64,000 bases of DNA from Gigaspora rosea (taxonomy: Eukaryota; Glomeromycota; Glomeromycetes; Diversisporales; Gigasporaceae), in contig QKWP01001971.1 of the NCBI GenBank assembly GCA_003550325.1, forward strand, positions 1 through 64,000, given 5' to 3'. Below, in pieces: positions 59,195 through 64,000 of this stretch (its first letter is position 1; each line of letters starts with the position of its first letter). The notes under the pieces are model-generated. The model searched no databases. It saw only the letters and a list, made by a program, of their open reading frames with translations, and was not told the DNA's origin. The translations under genes and the position numbers were made by a program.

Positions 59195-59455
59195 AATCAA
59201 TTTGCATAAATATCTTTTAAAGGTGGATAAGAATGAGCATTGGTGAACAATTCATAAGCAACCATACCAAAGGAGTAAATATTACTAGCTAGGTATAAGT
59301 TGATCTTGTAATACTTCTAGTGCTATATAATATGCCAAAAAAAGATTAACATATAATCGAACAATGAGTAAAAATAATGTTTTATACATAACGTAGTTCA
59401 TGAAACATTTTTTAATCGAATTATTACACCAGTCACATAATACTCATCTGTTATA
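59195..59455 (-). pseudogene. Protein kinase domain fragment
   Basis: On the minus strand YSFGMVAYELFTNAHSYPPL (59225-59285) matches kinase subdomain IX (S-D-x-Y-S-F-G-M-x-x-x-E, then a Pro-Pro loop). Upstream on the same strand, EVLQDQL (about 59305-59325) and YYVTGVI (about 59428-59449) fit the activation segment, in shifting frames and with stops between. Catalytic loop and DFG are not in view. The family is the kinase type commonly combined with Sel1 repeats in these fungi. Confidence 0.55.
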
Positions 59456-59674
59456 TTGAAATCTCGACCCAATAAACAAAAACCTGTATCATGTGACATC
59501 TGCTTTAGAATCATGTGACATTGGTCAGAAGCTGGTTTTGACCATGTAGAGAGTAGCAATAGCAAAAGTGGAAGTGGAAATAGCAACACTCTTTTTTTAA
59601 TTATTATAATATTTTTTAATTATTGCGATATTTTTTAATCATTATAAAATTTTTTAATCATTATGAAATTATTA

Positions 59675-59840
59675 GGGGCATGCCATTTATTGCATTATTT
59701 TTACTATGGATACATGGTTAGAGGTAATGATCACATCTATATATTATATTAATAAATCAGTATTAGATAAAATGATTATACCATATATAGGTAGAGGTGG
59801 CTACTAAGTAAAAAATATTATGTAATAAATGGCATGCCCC
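59675..59840. mobile_element. 166-bp Harbinger MITE, family copy 1
   Basis: Ends GGGGCATGCCATTTATTGCA and its inverse, with TTA outside (59672-59674 and 59841-59843). The core is nearly the same as at 62637-62801. Confidence 0.9.
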
Positions 59841-59843
59841 TTA

Positions 59844-60584
59844 TGATAATTTTTTAATTATTATTTTCAAATCATTAATAATTATTAATATAACTTTTAA
59901 AAGAACATTTGAACCAATTTATTTTCCAAGTGAATATCTTATAATTTAAATAAAAATTATAAAAATATAAAATTATTACAGATATATTAATTATTATTTA
60001 CTAATTTTGAAGAATTTCTTAAGTATATATATACTACAAGCTGCTTTTATGAAAGATTATCTTTATTCAATTTTACATATCTGTTTATGTTTTCACAACT
60101 TCTTAGTTCAATTTCTAATGATTTATTTAAACTAGCAGGCAACTCATTATATCTGCTCAAGTATGACTTAATATGAACTTAGCAAAATAATTGCATAATT
60201 AGAACTATTGAAAATAATATTGTTATATATATATAGTTCATCTAGTTTTCTCTACTATAACCTTAAATATCTAAAGTTCTTCGGTATCAGAAAAAGTTTC
60301 TTTTAAAAAAAGCTTCTTATTCAACATCATAATGCGTAATTTAAAGTTCTTTAAATCTAAAATTTATTATTATAATAAACCTTTCATTTATAATCGTTAG
60401 AAATTAAAAGGCTTAGAAAGTTTGGAAAATTTAGAAAGCTTAGAAAACTTAGAAGGCATAACAAACTTAAAAAGGCATTCAAAGTTTATTTAATGGTTTA
60501 GAGATAAAATAAAAATTAGATGCCTTAGAAGTTAAAAGAACATTTTTTTAGTAATATAAGCTACTTAAAATTTAGCCTATAATT
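59844..60584. other. AT-rich stretch with a small minisatellite
   Basis: A ttagaaagcttagaaaactt-type run of ~10-bp units spans 60405-60480. Otherwise nothing recognised. Confidence 0.55.
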
Positions 60585-60589
60585 AGAAT

Positions 60590-60735
60590 GGATCCAAACA
60601 GATCTACCAGATTGGATCGCAATATGAATCTGAATTCATTAGTACTTATAAATCACGGATCCAGATCTGAGCTAAACACTGGATCCAAATCAGATCTGGC
60701 TTCTCAAATCAGATTTGCAGAATACTAGTTCATAA
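60590..60735. repeat. GGATCC / AGATCTG word array
   Basis: Repeats of ggatccagatctg and caaatcagatctg, ending gcagaatacta. Similar in style to hAT subterminal arrays (compare 49839-49922), but no matching ends or 8-bp duplication could be shown. Confidence 0.5.
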
Positions 60736-60880
60736 AGACAAATTTTTTCCTATATCACTACCAAAATTCTACCCACATGTGACCAACAACAAAATTTGTC
60801 AAGTTCTCTTTATGTTAGGCTTGGATTAGAGTATAGCCTATATTAGAGTCAGAGTTTAGAAAGTTATATAATAAAATCAC
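60736..60880 (+). repeat. Dispersed TTACACCTGAT repeat, copy D, left part
   Basis: gttaggcttggattagagta and attagagtcagagtttag correspond to the left core of the family. The copy is split by the TTAA foldback at 60885 and resumes at 61596. Confidence 0.45.
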
Positions 60881-60884
60881 TTAA

Positions 60885-61595
60885 TTGGTGATTTACCAGT
60901 CAGCTGATAAATGATTATAGTATAACATGATGCAAATCACTATATAAATCACATATACAGTCAAACACCACAATAGTCACATGCCAAAATCAGACTTTCT
61001 ATGTGTCTATTGCAAGATTGTGACTAATGCAAGCTAAAATTTATATATAGTATATATAATTAAATAGGAAAATTAAGGTGAATATAGTGAGATTGTGACT
61101 AATGCAAATGTGACTATTGCGGGGTTATACTGTATAGTGAATATGAAAAATTTCTAATGTTCGTCTAAAGAAAACTTTTTTTATACTAAGTTAATCGTCC
61201 TTGTCGACTAATTGAAAATTGTAAAGCTTATAGTTGCAGTTCTAACAGTAGTTTAATCATCCAAATCAGCCTAGTGGATGCCAAAATATCCTTAAAAAAT
61301 GCGTAAACAACTATAGAAAATCTCTATATAAACAATGTATTGTTTATATAGAGATTTTCTATTATCACATTTATTAAGAATTTCTCATTATCCACAGGGC
61401 TAATTTGGATGAATTAACTACTGTTAGAATCGCAAAAACAAGCTTTACAATTTTCAATTAGTTGACAAGAATAATTAGCTTAGTATAAAAAAGATTTCCT
61501 TGGACGAACGCTATATTCACTATATATATGATTTACATAGTAATTTGCATCACATTACACTATAATCAATCTTTAGCTGACTGGTGAATCACAAA
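60885..61595. mobile_element. 711-bp foldback element, TTAA family, third copy
   Basis: Ends TTGGTGATTTACCAGTCAGC and, read inward, TTTGTGATTCACCAGTCAGC, flanked by TTAA (60881-60884 and 61596-61599). Centre caatgtattgtttatata between long arms holding the same module as 3496-4326 (taagttaatcgtcc, catccaaatcagcctagtgg). The left arm carries a nested MITE. Confidence 0.88.
60958..61132. mobile_element. 175-bp TA MITE nested in the foldback
   Basis: CAGTCAAACACCACAATAGT on the left and, read inward from the right, CAGTATAACCCCGCAATAGT, flanked by TA (60956-60957 and 61133-61134). Words tgtgactattgc / gcaatagtcaca repeat inside. Confidence 0.85.
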
Positions 61596-61745
61596 TTAAG
61601 AAAGCTTTTTATTAATACGCAGAAGGTGGTTTAGTATACAATTTTTTTTGAGAAATGAGCAATTTTTGTATTTGTTTTGAATTTTTTTAAATATGTAATA
61701 TTACACCTAATTTTGAAATATGATTAAATTTAGATTATGTATAGT
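61596..61745 (+). repeat. Dispersed TTACACCTGAT repeat, copy D, right part
   Basis: aatacgcagaaggtggttta followed by gtaatattacacctaatttt, as in copies B and C. Confidence 0.6.
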
Positions 61746-62574
61746 AGAATTTTGGTAACTTAGGGCAACTCTTGCACTTACTTTTTTGATACTTCTAGAT
61801 GTACCCCAAAATTATATACTTTTTTATACTATCTCTATGTGATGATCAACACAACAAATTGCATAACATAATGCAATTATGAAAATTCAAAACAAAGCAT
61901 TTGTTTAAAAAAATTTTTTAAAAAATCTAGTGCTAATATAATAACTATAAGTATAACTTTAAATAAACTAATTTCAATTACGCTAAAAGTTTTCAAAAAG
62001 CACGAATACTTAATAATATACTGTATTTAAAACATTTATTATATAGATAGAGTTTTTTTAAAAAATTTTATTCATTTTAAAAAAATATTACATGTATAAT
62101 TATTCATTCTTTTTTTAAAAAAAACTCATCATATAATGTTGCTTTAAAAAATATATATAACCTTTGTTAAAACCTAAACAACTAGGTTGAAACTAAAAAG
62201 TTTAAAAATAAAGATAGGTATACAGTTGCTTCCCAAGAGATTTTGTTTGTTCAGTTTAGAGAAAGTTCGTAATATAAAATTTCTCAAATTTCTCTTTCTA
62301 AACCAAACTCTAACAAAAATTCAGTATATAAAGAGTTACTAATAAAAAAAANAAAAAAATATTACATGTATAATTATTCATTCTTTTTGGTACATCATCT
62401 CATCATCTAGTATAGATTATAAATATATATACTACAAAATGTGAAAAAAACTTAAAAAAATAAAAATAAAAAAATAAAAAAAAACCTGATTTTATTAATT
62501 TTATCCAATTTTTGCATTTTTTTGATTTTTCATTTTTCTAATTTTTGTATTTATTATCCACTGGACTATTATCT
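61746..62574. other. AT-rich stretch with a single-N gap
   Basis: N at 62352. Bases just after it (aatattacatgtataattat and on to ttcattctttt) repeat 62085-62115, so this may be another imperfect join. No gene recognised. Confidence 0.5.
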
Positions 62575-62935
62575 TACCCAGATCATGGCCCAGGTTGAAT
62601 ATCTAACCTGGATCATGGTCCAGATTGAATATCTAAGGAGCATGCAATTTATTATGTAATTTTTACCATGGATACATGGTCAGAGGTAGTGATTACATCT
62701 ATATATTATATTAATCAATCAGTATTAGATAAAATGATTACACTATATATGGGTAAAAGTAGATACTAAGTAAAAATATTACGTAATAAATAGCATGTTC
62801 CTAACCTGTCAGATCACTATTATATAACCTGTGTCATAACCCGGATTAAGTATTTGATCTGCTGGGTCACTATTATCTGATCTGAATTATAACCTGAGTT
62901 AAATATTTTAGAATACTAGTTTAATTAATTATATA
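62575..62935. repeat. Degenerate ACCTGGATCATGGTCCAG repeats
   Basis: Four to five worn copies of a word array (cccagatcatggcccaggtt, cctggatcatggtccagatt, aacctgtgtcataacccgga). Interrupted by the MITE at 62637-62801. Possibly the remains of another hAT subterminal array. Confidence 0.55.
62637..62801. mobile_element. 165-bp Harbinger MITE, family copy 2
   Basis: Ends GGAGCATGCAATTTATTATG and, read inward, GGAACATGCTATTTATTACG, with TAA outside (62634-62636 and 62802-62804). The core shares tacatggtcagaggta and ttagataaaatgattaca with 59675-59840. Confidence 0.88.
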
Positions 62936-63068
62936 AAATAAATTTTATTCGTAATATAAAATAAATTTTATTAAATAAAAGATTTATGTACTGATTAACT
63001 TGAGTTCAGATCCAGAATAAAAATTTATTATGTTAATTCAATATCCAGAGGAAATATATATAAAAATA

Positions 63069-63379
63069 GGAGCAGGTCAAAATCCTGACAAACAGAATCC
63101 CGACAGGTCATAATCCCAACAAAAAATCCTGACAATAAAAATCCCAACAATTCTGACAACAAAAAAATTATTAAATTTATTTAAGTTAGGTTAGGGTTAG
63201 ATGAGTGCCTAGGATAGTATTAGGGTGAGCGCTTGGGCTAGGGTTTGGTTTAGTTGATATTATAGTAAAGTTGCTCAAGGAAAGCTTTTTTTGATTGTCA
63301 GGATTTTTGATTGTCAGGATTTTTTTGTTGGAATTATGACCTGTCAGGATTTTGTTTGTCGCGATTTTGACCCAAACTC
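63069..63379. mobile_element. 311-bp MULE-like MITE
   Basis: The 9-bp direct repeat ATAAAAATA flanks it (63060-63068 and 63380-63388). Inverted arms of ~75 bp start ggtcaaaatcctgacaaaca and repeat aatcctgac / aatcccaac words. The centre reads ttaggttagggttagatgag, a telomere-like G-rich core. Confidence 0.82.
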
Positions 63380-63614
63380 ATAAAAATATTTGTTCTGGAT
63401 GTTTTAGTTCAGATTATCAAAAGTCTGATATATAAAGAGCCAGATTAAAGAGAGACAACTGTAATAAAGCATGCTAAACTTTTTAAAAATAGTAATTTAT
63501 TCAGACCATGCAATCAAGTTATTTATTAAACCTATATAGGCTGTTCTTTATAGAAAAGTTATAATATTTTTTATAGAATATTTCTAATTTACACTACAGG
63601 TAATTATCACCTTA

Positions 63615-63954
63615 CAGTCGGACCTCTATAAATGCAACTTCTATAAATGCAATACCTCTCTAAATGCACATTTTTTCTATTCTGTAAGATGTTATTAGTG
63701 CTAAATGCATGTTCTATATTCTGTAAATGCACGTTCTCTTGAATAAGATTTTATATTACACTAACCTCCCTAAATGCACATAGCCAATCAAATTTTAGTA
63801 TTTAAGATAGGTTATAAAGTTTTGATAGAAGTTATACAAACTTGATGATCAAATTTTTAAAGCTGCAATTTAATTGGCTCACTCTAAATGCAAACCTCCC
63901 TAAATGCACATTGTAGACTTGTCCCTACAAGTTGCATTTATAGAGGATTGATTG
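63615..63954. mobile_element. 340-bp pogo/Tigger-like MITE
   Basis: Ends CAGTCGGACCTCTATAAATG and, read inward, CAATCAATCCTCTATAAATG, flanked by TA (63613-63614 and 63955-63956). Subterminal words ctctaaatgcacat repeat on both sides. Ends of this type are typical of Tigger elements of the pogo group. Confidence 0.85.
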
Positions 63955-64000
63955 TAGGGATGTTAAAATGCTTATATAAACTCTGCTCAAGCAGGTTCCA

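Overview
The window looks like a gene-poor, repeat-saturated piece of an arbuscular mycorrhizal fungus genome (Glomeromycotina, most likely Rhizophagus or a close relative). This is inference from very AT-rich DNA, layered transposon debris, and fragments of families that are greatly expanded in those fungi: Sel1-like repeats, protein kinases, HMG-box proteins, FAR1-type Mutator transposases and pogo-type transposases. No ribosomal RNA, standard tRNA gene or CRISPR array is visible. Only two loci look like possible host genes: a small HMG-box protein on the minus strand (41605-41916) and a two-exon, potentially N-myristoylated coiled-coil protein on the plus strand (48375-49091), whose frame is broken in a run of 12 A.

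Layout. 1-690: 3' end of a LINE-like retroposon with poly(A). 1.8-8.9 kb: a reverse-strand array of a ~95-bp repeat, split by a PIF/Harbinger-like element (2911-4412) and a hAT element (5196-8312). Both carry nested insertions; the hAT holds a 1.3-kb polyadenylated retroposon with a tRNA-like head and a tandem array of ~315-bp palindromic units. 9.3-10.9 kb: a TA-flanked MITE carrying a TTAA foldback and a MULE-type MITE. 12-16.1 kb: forward ~95-bp and ~330-bp repeats, ending at a Helitron-type 3' terminus (16086). 16.2-17.3 kb: a hAT element. 19.9-21.9 kb: more 95-bp repeats and a 49-bp minisatellite, ending at a second Helitron terminus (21887).

23.4-31.9 kb: a broken Ty3-type LTR retrotransposon fossil, split by a 3.9-kb hAT (itself carrying a 2.07-kb palindromic TA element and a 655-bp hAT MITE) and by two smaller MITEs. 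31.9-33.1 kb: a 1.25-kb palindromic element, followed by an exact 265-bp duplication around a single N that is almost certainly an assembly artefact. 35.0-38.0 kb: a pogo-type transposon with clear ends and a nearly complete transposase pseudogene. 38-48 kb: mostly featureless AT-rich DNA with the HMG-box gene, small MITEs and a reverse patch of the 95-bp repeat.

49.9-56.3 kb: LTR pieces and a minus-strand gag-bearing LTR fossil that encloses Sel1-like repeat remnants and a Harbinger-like element. 56.6-59.5 kb: a FAR1/MULE transposase pseudogene and a protein-kinase fragment. 59.6-64.0 kb: more MITEs of the same superfamilies and a second single-N gap.

The unifying theme is nesting. For about a dozen insertions the exact ends and target-site duplications can be read directly (8 bp for hAT, TA for mariner/pogo, TTA/TAA for Harbinger, TTAA for a foldback family, 9-10 bp for MULE-like), so the order of insertion can be reconstructed.
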